DNA of 64,000 nt from Macrothele yani. Its lineage: Eukaryota; Arthropoda; Arachnida; Araneae; Macrothelidae. How positions within the stretch are numbered: the first letter of the stretch is position 1; the number at the start of each line of letters is the position of its first letter. Where the stretch lies: positions 230,581,005 through 230,645,004 of the forward strand of contig CM077034.1 in NCBI GenBank assembly GCA_039090855.1. The letters run 5' to 3'. The position numbers and the translations under genes were made by a program. Shown piece after piece: positions 47,151 to 61,400 of the stretch. The notes under the pieces are model-generated. The model was not told the DNA's origin, searched no databases, and saw only the letters and a list, made by a program, of their open reading frames with translations.

Positions 47151-50100
47151 TCACGTTATCCTCTGTATTCCGTTATGTATAAATTTCGTTGGTATCAGAC
47201 GTCTCCTTCTTGGTGTTCTTTTTTCACTTTCTAGCCACGACCATCCCCGATTGTGGCGTCCAGGTTGAGGATGCTTGGAACTCAATACCCCAAGCTTACA
47301 TCCAACATCTGTACGACAGACTCCATGCCAGAATTGCACAGTGTGACGCAGTTCATGGCGGTTCAACCTCGTTCTAACCATGTTACATGGAAATGTTATT
47401 TTTCAGTTTACCAGCAAATACAGCTGTATTTTGCCATAATGTTTTGATCACGTTATCCTCTGTATTCCGTTATGTATAAATTTCGTTGGTATCAGACGTC
47501 TCCTTCTTGGTGTTCTTTTTTCACTTTCTAGCCACGACCATCCCCGATTGTGGCGTCCAGGTTGAGGATGCTTGGAACTCAATACCCCAAACTTACATCC
47601 AACATCTGTACGACAGACTCCATGCCAGAATTGCACAGTGTGACGCAGTTCATGGCGGTTCAACCTCGTACTAACCATGTTACATGGAAATGTTATTTTT
47701 CAGTTTACCAGCAAATACAGCTGTATTTTGCCATAATGTTTTGATCACGTTATCCTCTGTATTCCGTTATGTATAAATTTCGTTGGTATCAGACGTCACC
47801 TTCTTGGTGTTCTTTTTTCACTTTCTAGCCACGACCATCCCGGATTGTGGCGTCCAGGTTGAGGATGCTTGGAACTCAATACCCCAAACTTACATCCAAC
47901 ATCTGTACGACAGACTCCATGCCAGAATTGCACAGTGTGACGCAGTTCATGGCGGTTCAACCTCGTACTAACCATGTTACATGGAAATGTTATTTTTCAG
48001 TTTACCAGCAAATACAGCTCTATTTTGCCATAATGTTTTGATCACGTTATCCTCTGTATTCCGTTATGTATAAATTTCTTTGGTATCAGACGTCTCCTTC
48101 TTGGTGTTCTTTTTTCACTTTCTAGCCACGACCATCCCCGATTGAGGCGTCCAGGTTGAGGATGCTTGGAACTCAATACCCCAAACTTACATCCAACATC
48201 TGTACGACAGACTCCATGCCAGAATTGCACAGTGTGACGCAGTTCATGGCGGTTCAACCTCGTACTAACCATGTTACATGGAAATGTTATTTTTCAGTTT
48301 ACCAGCAAATACAGCTGTATTTTGCCATAATGTTTTGATCACGTTATCCTCTGTATTCCGTTATGTATAAATTTCGTTGGTATCAGACGTCTCCTTCTTG
48401 GTGTTCTTTTTTCACTTTCTAGCCACGACCATCCCCGATTTAGGCGTCCAGGTTGAGGATGCTTGGAACTCAATACCCCAAACTTACATCCAACATCTGT
48501 ACGACAGACTCCATGCCAGAATTGCACAGTGTGACGCAGTTCATGGCGGTTCAACCTCGTACTAACCATGTTACATGGAAATGTTATTTTTCAGTTTACC
48601 AGCAAATACAGCTCTATTTTGCCATAATGTTTTGATCACGTTATCCTCTGTATTCCGTTATGTATAAATTTCGTTGGTATCAGACGTCTCCTTCTTGGTG
48701 TTCTTTTTCACTTTCTAGCCACGACCATCCCCGATTGTGGCGTCCAGGTTGAGGATGCGTGGAACTCAATACCCCAAACTTACATCCAACATCTGTACGA
48801 CAGACTCCATGCCAGAATTGCACAGTGTGACGCAGTTCATGGCGGTTCAACCTCGTACTAACCATGTTACATGGAAATGTTATTTTTCAGTTTACCAGCA
48901 AATACAGCTGTATTTTGCCATAATGTTTTGATCACGTTATCCTCTGTATTCCGTTATGTATAAATTTCGTTGGTATCAGACGTCTCCTTCTTGGTGTTCT
49001 TTTTTCACTTTCTAGCCACGACCATCCCCGATTGAGGCGTCCAGGTTGAGGATGCTTGGAACTCAATACCCCAAACTTACATCCAACATCTGTACGACAG
49101 ACTCCATGCCAGAATTGCACAGTGTGACGCAGTTCATGGCGGTTCAACCTCGTACTAACCATGTTACATGGAAATGTTATTTTTCAGTTTACCAGCAAAT
49201 ACAGCTCTATTTTGCCATAATGTTTTGATCACGTTATCCTCTGTATTCCGTTATGTATAAATTTCGTTGGTATCAGACGTCTCCTTCTTGGTGTTCTTTT
49301 TTCACTTTCTAGCCACGACCATCCCCGATTTAGGCGTCCAGGTTGAGGATGCTTGGAACTCAATACCCCAAACTTACATCCAACATCTGTACGACAGACT
49401 CCATGCCAGAATTGCACAGTGTGACGCAGTTCATGGCGGTTCAACCTCGTACTAACCATGTTACATGGAAATGTTATTTTTCAGTTTACCAGCAAATACA
49501 GCTGTATTTTGCCATAATGTTTTGATCACGTTATCCTCTGTATTCCGTTATGTATAAATTTCGTTGGTATCAGACGTCTCCTTCTTGGTGTTCTTTTTTC
49601 ACTTTCTAGCCACGACCATCCCCGATTGTGGCGTCCAGGTTGAGGATGCTTGGAACTCAATACCCCAAGCTTACATCCAACATCTGTACGACAGACTCCA
49701 TGCCAGAATTGCACAGTGTGACGCAGTTCATGGCGGTTCAACCTCGTACTAACCATGTTACATGGAAATGTTATTTTTCAGTTTACCAGCAAATACAGCT
49801 GTATTTTGCCATAATGTTTTGATCACGTTATCCTCTGTATTCCGTTATGTATAAATTTCGTTGGTATCAGACGTCTCCTTCTTGGTGTTCTTTTTTCACT
49901 TTCTAGCCACGACCATCCCCGATTGTGGCGTCCAGGTTGAGGATGCTTGGAACTCAATACCCCAAACTTACATCCAACATCTGTACGACAGACTCCATGC
50001 CAGAATTGCACAGTGTGACGCAGTTCATGGCGGTTCAACCTCGTACTAACCATGTTACATGGAAATGTTATTTTTCAGTTTACCAGCAAATACAGCTGTA

Positions 50101-51010
50101 TTTTGCCATAATGTTTTGATCACGTTATCCTCTGTATTCCGTTATGTATAAATTTCGTTGGTATCAGACGTCACCTTCTTGGTGTTCTTTTTTCACTTTC
50201 TAGCCACGACCATCCCCGATTGTGGCGTCCAGGTTGAGGATGCTTGGAACTCAATACCCCAAACTTACATCCAACATCTGTACGACAGACTCCATGCCAG
50301 AATTGCACAGTGTGACGCAGTTCATGGCGGTTCAACCTCGTACTAACCATGTTACATGGAAATGTTATTTTTCAGTTTACCAGCAAATACAGCTCTATTT
50401 TGCCATAATGTTTTGATCACGTTATCCTCTGTATTCCGTTATGTATAAATTTCTTTGGTATCAGACGTCTCCTTCTTGGTGTTCTTTTTTCACTTTCTAG
50501 CCACGACCATCCCCGATTGAGGCGTCCAGGTTGAGGATGCTTGGAACTCAATACCCCAAACTTACATCCAACATCTGTACGACAGACTCCATGCCAGAAT
50601 TGCACAGTGTGACGCAGTTCATGGCGGTTCAACCTCGTACTAACCATGTTACATGGAAATGTTATTTTTCAGTTTACCAGCAAATACAGCTGTATTTTGC
50701 CATAATGTTTTGATCACGTTATCCTCTGTATTCCGTTATGTATAAATTTCGTTGGTATCAGACGTCTCCTTCTTGGTGTTCTTTTTTCACTTTCTAGCCA
50801 CGACCATCCCCGATTTAGGCGTCCAGGTTGAGGATGCTTGGAACTCAATACCCCAAACTTACATCCAACATCTGTACGACAGACTCCATGCCAGAATTGC
50901 ACAGTGTGACGCAGTTCATGGCGGTTCAACCTCGTACTAACCATGTTACATGGAAATGTTATTTTTCAGTTTACCAGCAAATACAGCTGTATTTTGCCAT
51001 AATGTTTTGA
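47151..51010. repeat. Higher-order repeat, 8-monomer (2375-bp) spacing
   Basis: Rare variants recur exactly 2375 bp apart (8 x 297 minus 1): a HindIII-creating ccccaagctt (47292 and 49667), agacgtcacc (47791 and 50166) and taaatttctt (48071 and 50446). The one-base shortfall matches the shorter T-run near 48707. The match covers about five successive monomers, then falls out of step by one monomer. Confidence 0.85.
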
Positions 51011-52495
51011 TCACGTTATCCTCTGTATTCCGTTATGTATAAATTTCGTTGGTATCAGACGTCTCCTTCTTGGTGTTCTTTTTTCACTTTCTAGCCACGA
51101 CCATCCCCGATTGAGGCGTCCAGGTTGAAGATGCTTGGAACTCAATACCCCAAACTTACATCCAACATCTGTACGACAGACTCCATGCCAGAATTGCACA
51201 GTGTGACGCAGTTCATGGCGGTTCAACCTCGTACTAACCATGTTACATGGAAATGTTATTTTTCAGTTTACCAGCAAATACAGCTCTATTTTGCCATAAT
51301 GTTTTGATCACGTTATCCTCTGTATTCCGTTATGTATAAATTTCGTTGGTATCAGACGTCTCCTTCTTGGTGTTCTTTTTTCACTTTCTAGCCACGACCA
51401 TCCCCGATTGTGGCGTCCAGGTTGAGGATGCGTGGAACTCAATACCCCAAACTTACATCCAACATCTGTACGACAGACTCCATGCCAGAATTGCACAGTG
51501 TGACGCAGTTCATGGCGGTTCAACCTCGTACTAACCATGTTACATGGAAATGTTATTTTTCAGTTTACCAGCAAATACAGCTGTATTTTGCCATAATGTT
51601 TTGATCACGTTATCCTCTGTATTCCGTTATGTATAAATTTCGTTGGTATCAGACGTCTCCTTCTTGGTGTTCTTTTTTCACTTTCTAGCCACGACCATCC
51701 CCGATTGAGGCGTCCAGGTTGAGGATGCTTGGAACTCAATACCCCAAACTTACATCCAACATCTGTACGACAGACTCCATGCCAGAATTGCACAGTGTGA
51801 CGCAGTTCATGACGGTTCAACTTCGCACTAACCATGTTACATGGAAATGTTATTTTTCAGTTTACCAGCAAATACAGCTGTATTTTGCCATAATGTTTTG
51901 ATCACGTTATCCTCTGTATTCCGTTATGTATAAATTTCGTTGGTATCAGACGTCTCCTTCTTGGTGTTCTTTTTTCACTTTCTAGCCACGACCATCCCCG
52001 ATTGAGGCGTCCAGGTTGAGGATGCTTGGAACTCAATACCCCAAACTTACATCCAACATCTGTACGACAGACTCCATGCCAGAATTGCACAGTGTGACGC
52101 AGTTCATGGCGGTTCAACCTCGTACTAACCATGTTACATGGAAATGTTATTTTTCAGTTTACCAGCAAATACAGCTGTATTTTGCCATAATGTTTTGATC
52201 ACGTTATCCTCTGTATTCCGTTATGTATAAATTTCGTTGGTATCAGACGTCTCCTTCTTGGTGTTCTTTTTTCACTTTCTAGCCACGACCATCCCCGATT
52301 TAGGCGTCCAGGTTGAGGATGCTTGGAACTCAATACCCCAAACTTACATCCAACATCTGTACGACAGACTCCATGCCAGAATTGCACAGTGTGACGCAGT
52401 TCATGGCGGTTCAACCTCGTACTAACCATGTTACATGGAAATGTTATTTTTCAGTTTACCAGCAAATACAGCTGTATTTTGCCATAATGTTTTGA

Positions 52496-55400
52496 TCACG
52501 TTATCCTCTGTATTCCGTTATGTATAAATTTCGTTGGTATCAGACGTCTCCTTCTTGGTGTCCTTTTTTCACTTTCTAGCCACGACCATCCCCGATTGTG
52601 GCGTCCAGGTTGAGGATGCTTGGAACTCAATACCCCAAACTTACATCCAACATCTGTACGACAGACTCCATGCCAGAATTGCACAGTGTGACGCAGTTCA
52701 TGGCGGTTCAACCTCGTTCTAACCATGTTACATGGAAATGTTATTTTTCAGTTTACCAGCAAATACAGCTGTATTTTGCCATAATGTTTTGATCACGTTA
52801 TCCTCTGTATTCCGTTATGTATAAATTTCGTTGGTATCAGACGTCTCCTTCTTGGTGTTCTTTTTTCACTTTCTAGCCACGACCATCCCCGATTGAGGCG
52901 TCCAGGTTGAAGATGCTTGGAACTCAATACCCCAAACTTACATCCAACATCTGTACGACAGACTCCATGCCAGAATTGCACAGTGTGACGCAGTTCATGG
53001 CGGTTCAACCTCGTACTAACCATGTTACATGGAAATGTTATTTTTCAGTTTACCAGCAAATACAGCTCTATTTTGCCATAATGTTTTGATCACGTTATCC
53101 TCTGTATTCCGTTATGTATAAATTTCGTTGGTATCAGACGTCTCCTTCTTGGTGTTCTTTTTCACTTTCTAGCCACGACCATCCCCGATTGTGGCGTCCA
53201 GGTTGAGGATGCGTGGAACTCAATACCCCAAACTTACATCCAACATCTGTACGACAGACTCCATGCCAGAATTGCACAGTGTGACGCAGTTCATGGCGGT
53301 TCAACCTCGTACTAACCATGTTACATGGAAATGTTATTTTTCAGTTTACCAGCAAATACAGCTGTATTTTGCCATAATGTTTTGATCACGTTATCCTCTG
53401 TATTCCGTTATGTATAAATTTCGTTGGTATCAGACGTCTCCTTCTTGGTGTTCTTTTTTCACTTTCTAGCCACGACCATCCCCGATTGAGGCGTCCAGGT
53501 TGAGGATGCTTGGAACTCAATACCCCAAACTTACATCCAACATCTGTACGACAGACTCCATGCCAGAATTGCACAGTGTGACGCAGTTCATGGCGGTTCA
53601 ACTTCGCACTAACCATGTTACATGGAAATGTTATTTTTCAGTTTACCAGCAAATACAGCTGTATTTTGCCATAATGTTTTGATCACGTTATCCTCTGTAT
53701 TCCGTTATGTATAAATTTCGTTGGTATCAGACGTCTCCTTCTTGGTGTTCTTTTTTCACTTTCTAGCCACGACCATCCCCGATTGAGGCGTCCATGCTTG
53801 GAACTCAATACCCCAAACTTACATCCAACATCTGTACGACAGACTCCATGCCAGAATTGCACAGTGTGACGCAGTTCATGGCGGTTCAACCTCGTACTAA
53901 CCATGTTACATGGAAATGTTATTTTTCAGTTTACCAGCAAATACAGCTGTATTTTGCCATAATGTTTTGATCACGTTATCCTCTGTATTCCGTTATGTAT
54001 AAATTTCGTTGGTATCAGACGTCTCCTTCTTGGTGTTCTTTTTTCACATTCTAGCCACGACCATCCCCGATTGTGGCGTCCAGGTTGAGGATGCTTGGAA
54101 CTCAATACCCCAAACTTACATCCAACATCTGTACGACAGACTCCATGCCAGAATTGCACAGTGTGACGCAGTTCATGGCGGTTCAACCTCGTACTAACCA
54201 TGTTACATGGAAATGTTATTTTTCAGTTTACCAGCAAATACAGCTGTATTTTGCCATAATGTTTTGATCACGTTATCCTCTGTATTCCGTTATGTATAAA
54301 TTTCGTTGGTATCAGACGTCTCCTTCTTGGTGTTCTTTTTCACTTTCTAGCCACGACCATCCCCGATTGAGGCGTCCAGGTTGAGGATGCTTGGAACTCA
54401 ATACCCCAAACTTACATCCAACATCTGTACGACAGACTCCATGCCAGAATTGCACAGTGTGACGCAGTTCATGGCGGTTCAACCTCGTACTAACCATGTT
54501 ACATGGAAATGTTATTTTTCAGTTTACCAGCAAATACAGCTCTATTTTGCCATAATGTTTTGATCACGTTATCCTCTGTATTCCGTTATGTATAAATTTC
54601 GTTGGTATCAGACGTCTCCTTCTTGGTGTTCTTTTTTCACTTTCTAGCCACGACCATCCCCGATTGTGGCGTCCAGGTTGAGGATGCGTGGAACTCAATA
54701 CCCCAAACTTACATCCAACATCTGTACGACAGACTCCATGCCAGAATTGCACAGTGTGACGCAGTTCATGGCGGTTCAACCTCGTACTAACCATGTTACA
54801 TGGAAATGTTATTTTTCAGTTTACCAGCAAATACAGCTGTATTTTGCCATAATGTTTTGATCACGTTATCCTCTGTATTCCGTTATGTATAAATTTCGTT
54901 GGTATCAGACGTCTCCTTCTTGGTGTTCTTTTTTCACTTTCTAGCCACGACCATCCCCGATTGAGGCGTCCAGGTTGAGGATGCTTGGAACTCAATACCC
55001 CAAACTTACATCCAACATCTGTACGACAGACTCCATGCCAGAATTGCACAGTGTGACGCAGTTCATGGCGGTTCAACTTCGCACTAACCATGTTACATGG
55101 AAATGTTATTTTTCAGTTTACCAGCAAATACAGCTGTATTTTGCCATAATGTTTTGATCACGTTATCCTCTGTATTCCGTTATGTATAAATTTCGTTGGT
55201 ATCAGACGTCTCCTTCTTGGTGTTCTTTTTTCACTTTCTAGCCACGACCATCCCCGATTGAGGCGTCCAGGTTGAGGATGCTTGGAACTCAATACCCCAA
55301 ACTTACATCCAACATCTGTACGACAGACTCCATGCCAGAATTGCACAGTGTGACGCAGTTCATGGCGGTTCAACCTCGTACTAACCATGTTACATGGAAA

Positions 55401-58400
55401 TGTTATTTTTCAGTTTACCAGCAAATACAGCTCTATTTTGCCATAATGTTTTGATCACGTTATCCTCTGTATTCCGTTATGTATAAATTTCGTTGGTCTC
55501 AGACGTCTCCTTCTTGGTGTTCTTTTTTCACTTTCTAGCCACGACCATCCCCGATTGAGGCGTCCAGGTTGAGGATGCTTGGAACTCAATACCCCAAACT
55601 TACATCCAACATCTGTACGACAGACTCCATGCCAGAATTGCACAGTGTGACGCAGTTCATGGCGGTTCAACCTCGTACTAACCATGTTACATGGAAATGT
55701 TATTTTTCAGTTTACCAGCAAATACAGCTCTATTTTGCCATAATGTTTTGATCACGTTATCCTCTGTATTCCGTTATGTATAAATTTCGTTGGTATCAGA
55801 CGTCTCCTTCTTGGTGTTCTTTTTTCACTTTCTAGCCACGACCATCCCCGATTGTGGCGTCCAGGTTGAGGATGCTTGGAACTCAATACCCCAAACTTAC
55901 ATCCAACATCTGTACGACAGACTCCATGCCAGAATTGCACAGTGTGACGCAGTTCATGGCGGTTCAACCTCGTACTAACCATGTTACATGGAAATGTTAT
56001 TTTTCAGTTTACCAGCAAATACAGCTGTATTTTGCCATAATGTTTTGATCACGTTATCCTCTGTATTCCGTTATGTATAAATTTCGTTGGTATCAGACGT
56101 CTCCTTCTTGGTGTTCTTTTTTCACTTTCTAGCCACGACCATCCCCGATTGTGGCGTCCAGGTTGAGGATGCTTGGAACTCAATACCCCAAACTTACATC
56201 CAACATCTGTACGACAGACTCCATGCCAGAATTGCACAGTGTGACGCAGTTCATGGCGGTTCAACCTCGTACTAACCATGTTACATGGAAATGTTATTTT
56301 TCAGTTTACCAGCAAATACAGCTCTATTTTGCCATAATGTTTTGATCACGTTATCCTCTGTATTCCGTTATGTATAAATTTCGTTGGTATCAGACGTCTC
56401 CTTCTTGGTGTTCTTTTTCACTTTCTAGCCACGACCATCCCCGATTGAGGCGTCCAGGTTGAGGATGCTTGGAACTCAATACCCCAAACTTACATCCAAC
56501 ATCTGTACGACAGACTCCATGCCAGAATTGCACAGTGTGACGCAGTTCATGGCGGTTCAACCTCGTACTAACCATGTTACATGGAAATGTTATTTTTCAG
56601 TTTACCAGCAAATACAGCTCTATTTTGCCATAATGTTTTGATCACGTTATCCTCTGTATTCCGTTATGTATAAATTTCGTTGGTATCAGACGTCTCCTTC
56701 TTGGTGTTCTTTTTTCACTTTCTAGCCACGACCATCCCCGATTTAGGCGTCCAGGTTGAGGATGCTTGGAACTCAATACCCCAAACTTACATCCAACATC
56801 TGTACGACAGACTCCATGCCAGAATTGCACAGTGTGACGCAGTTCATGGCGGTTCAACCTCGTACTAACCATGTTACATGGAAATGTTATTTTTCAGTTT
56901 ACCAGCAAATACAGCTGTATTTTGCCATAATGTTTTGATCACGTTATCCTCTGTATTCCGTTATGTATAAATTTCGTTGGTATCAGACGTCTCCTTCTTG
57001 GTGTTCTTTTTTCACTTTCTAGCCACGACCATCCCCGATTGAGGCGTCCAGGTTGAGGATGCTTGGAACTCAATACCCCAAACTTACATCCAACATCTGT
57101 ACGACAGACTCCATGCCAGAATTGCACAGTGTGACGCAGTTCATGGCGGTTCAACCTCGTACTAACCATGTTACATGGAAATGTTATTTTTCAGTTTACC
57201 AGCAAATACAGCTGTATTTTGCCATAATGTTTTGATCACGTTATCCTCTGTATTCCGTTATGTATAAATTTCGTTGGTATCAGACGTCTCCTTCTTGGTG
57301 TTCTTTTTTCACTTTCTAGCCACGACCATCCCCGATTGAGGCGTCCAGGTTGAGGATGCTTGGAACTCAATACCCCAAACTTACATCCAACATCTGTACG
57401 ACAGACTCCATGCCAGAATTGCACAGTGTGACGCAGTTCATGGCGGTTCAACCTCGTACTAACCATGTTACATGGAAATGTTATTTTTCAGTTTACCAGC
57501 AAATACAGCTCTATTTTGCCATAATGTTTTGATCACGTTATCCTCTGTATTCCGTTATGTATAAATTTCGTTGGTATCAGACGTCTCCTTCTTGGTGTTC
57601 TTTTTCACTTTCTAGCCACGACCATCCCCGATTGTGGCGTCCAGGTTGAGGATGCGTGGAACTCAATACCCCAAACTTACATCCAACATCTGTACGACAG
57701 ACTCCATGCCAGAATTGCACAGTGTGACGCAGTTCATGGCGGTTCAACCTCGTACTAACCATGTTACATGGAAATGTTATTTTTCAGTTTACCAGCAAAT
57801 ACAGCTGTATTTTGCCATAATGTTTTGATCACGTTATCCTCTGTATTCCGTTATGTATAAATTTCGTTGGTATCAGACGTCTCCTTCTTGGTGTTCTTTT
57901 TTCACTTTCTAGCCACGACCATCCCCGATTGAGGCGTCCAGGTTGAGGATGCTTGGAACTCAATACCCCAAACTTACATCCAACATCTGTACGACAGACT
58001 CCATGCCAGAATTGCACAGTGTGACGCAGTTCATGGCGGTTCAACTTCGCACTAACCATGTTACATGGAAATGTTATTTTTCAGTTTACCAGCAAATACA
58101 GCTGTATTTTGCCATAATGTTTTGATCACGTTATCCTCTGTATTCCGTTATGTATAAATTTCGTTGGTATCAGACGTCTCCTTCTTGGTGTTCTTTTTTC
58201 ACTTTCTAGCCACGACCATCCCCGATTGAGGCGTCCAGGTTGAGGATGCTTGGAACTCAATACCCCAAACTTACATCCAACATCTGTACGACAGACTCCA
58301 TGCCAGAATTGCACAGTGTGACGCAGTTCATGGCGGTTCAACCTCGTACTAACCATGTTACATGGAAATGTTATTTTTCAGTTTACCAGCAAATACAGCT

Positions 58401-61400
58401 GTATTTTGCCATAATGTTTTGATCACGTTATCCTCTGTATTCCGTTATGTATAAATTTCGTTGGTATCAGACGTCTCCTTCTTGGTGTCCTTTTTTCACT
58501 TTCTAGCCACGACCATCCCCGATTGTGGCGTCCAGGTTGAGGATGCTTGGAACTCAATACCCCAAACTTACATCCAACATCTGTACGACAGACTCCATGC
58601 CAGAATTGCACAGTGTGACGCAGTTCATGGCGGTTCAACCTCGTTCTAACCATGTTACATGGAAATGTTATTTTTCAGTTTACCAGCAAATACAGCTGTA
58701 TTTTGCCATAATGTTTTGATCACGTTATCCTCTGTATTCCGTTATGTATAAATTTCGTTGGTATCAGACGTCTCCTTCTTGGTGTTCTTTTTTCACTTTC
58801 TAGCCACGACCATCCCCGATTGAGGCGTCCAGGTTGAAGATGCTTGGAACTCAATACCCCAAACTTACATCCAACATCTGTACGACAGACTCCATGCCAG
58901 AATTGCACAGTGTGACGCAGTTCATGGCGGTTCAACCTCGTACTAACCATGTTACATGGAAATGTTATTTTTCAGTTTACCAGCAAATACAGCTCTATTT
59001 TGCCATAATGTTTTGATCACGTTATCCTCTGTATTCCGTTATGTATAAATTTCGTTGGTATCAGACGTCTCCTTCTTGGTGTTCTTTTTTCACTTTCTAG
59101 CCACGACCATCCCCGATTGTGGCGTCCAGGTTGAGGATGCGTGGAACTCAATACCCCAAACTTACATCCAACATCTGTACGACAGACTCCATGCCAGAAT
59201 TGCACAGTGTGACGCAGTTCATGGCGGTTCAACCTCGTACTAACCATGTTACATGGAAATGTTATTTTTCAGTTTACCAGCAAATACAGCTGTATTTTGC
59301 CATAATGTTTTGATCACGTTATCCTCTGTATTCCGTTATGTATAAATTTCGTTGGTATCAGACGTCTCCTTCTTGGTGTTCTTTTTTCACTTTCTAGCCA
59401 CGACCATCCCCGATTGAGGCGTCCAGGTTGAGGATGCTTGGAACTCAATACCCCAAACTTACATCCAACATCTGTACGACAGACTCCATGCCAGAATTGC
59501 ACAGTGTGACGCAGTTCATGGCGGTTCAACTTCGCACTAACCATGTTACATGGAAATGTTATTTTTCAGTTTACCAGCAAATACAGCTGTATTTTGCCAT
59601 AATGTTTTGATCACGTTATCCTCTGTATTCCGTTATGTATAAATTTCGTTGGTATCAGACGTCTCCTTCTTGGTGTTCTTTTTTCACTTTCTAGCCACGA
59701 CCATCCCCGATTGAGGCGTCCATGCTTGGAACTCAATACCCCAAACTTACATCCAACATCTGTACGACAGACTCCATGCCAGAATTGCACAGTGTGACGC
59801 AGTTCATGGCGGTTCAACCTCGTACTAACCATGTTACATGGAAATGTTATTTTTCAGTTTACCAGCAAATACAGCTCTATTTTGCCATAATGTTTTGATC
59901 ACGTTATCCTCTGTATTCCGTTATGTATAAATTTCGTTGGTATCAGACGTCTCCTTCTTGGTGTTCTTTTTTCACTTTCTAGCCACGACCATCCCCGATT
60001 GAGGCGTCCAGGTTGAGGATGCTTGGAACTCAATACCCCAAACTTACATCCAACATCTGTACGACAGACTCCATGCCAGAATTGCACAGTGTGACGCAGT
60101 TCATGGCGGTTCAACCTCGTACTAACCATGTTACATGGAAATGTTATTTTTCAGTTTACCAGCAAATACAGCTGTATTTTGCCATAATGTTTTGATCACG
60201 TTATCCTCTGTATTCCGTTATGTATAAATTTCGTTGGTATCAGACGTCTCCTTCTTGGTGTTCTTTTTTCACATTCTAGCCACGACCATCCCCGATTGTG
60301 GCGTCCAGGTTGAGGATGCTTGGAACTCAATACCCCAAACTTACATCCAACATCTGTACGACAGACTCCATGCCAGAATTGCACAGTGTGACGCAGTTCA
60401 TGGCGGTTCAACCTCGTACTAACCATGTTACATGGAAATGTTATTTTTCAGTTTACCAGCAAATACAGCTGTATTTTGCCATAATGTTTTGATCACGTTA
60501 TCCTCTGTATTCCGTTATGTATAAATTTCGTTGGTATCAGACGTCTCCTTCTTGGTGTTCTTTTTTCACTTTCTAGCCACGACCATCCCCGATTGAGGCG
60601 TCCAGGTTGAGGATGCTTGGAACTCAATACCCCAAACTTACATCCAACATCTGTACGACAGACTCCATGCCAGAATTGCACAGTGTGACGCAGTTCATGG
60701 CGGTTCAACCTCGTACTAACCATGTTACATGGAAATGTTATTTTTCAGTTTACCAGCAAATACAGCTCTATTTTGCCATAATGTTTTGATCACGTTATCC
60801 TCTGTATTCCGTTATGTATAAATTTCGTTGGTATCAGACGTCTCCTTCTTGGTGTTCTTTTTTCACTTTCTAGCCACGACCATCCCCGATTGTGGCGTCC
60901 AGGTTGAGGATGCGTGGAACTCAATACCCCAAACTTACATCCAACATCTGTACGACAGACTCCATGCCAGAATTGCACAGTGTGACGCAGTTCATGGCGG
61001 TTCAACCTCGTACTAACCATGTTACATGGAAATGTTATTTTCAGTTTACCAGCAAATACAGCTGTATTTTGCCATAATGTTTTGATCACGTTATCCTCTG
61101 TATTCCGTTATGTATAAATTTCGTTGGTATCAGACGTCTCCTTCTTGGTGTTCTTTTTTCACTTTCTAGCCACGACCATCCCCGATTGAGGCGTCCAGGT
61201 TGAGGATGCTTGGAACTCAATACCCCAAACTTACATCCAACATCTGTACGACAGACTCCATGCCAGAATTGCACAGTGTGACGCAGTTCATGGCGGTTCA
61301 ACTTCGCACTAACCATGTTACATGGAAATGTTATTTTTCAGTTTACCAGCAAATACAGCTGTATTTTGCCATAATGTTTTGATCACGTTATCCTCTGTAT

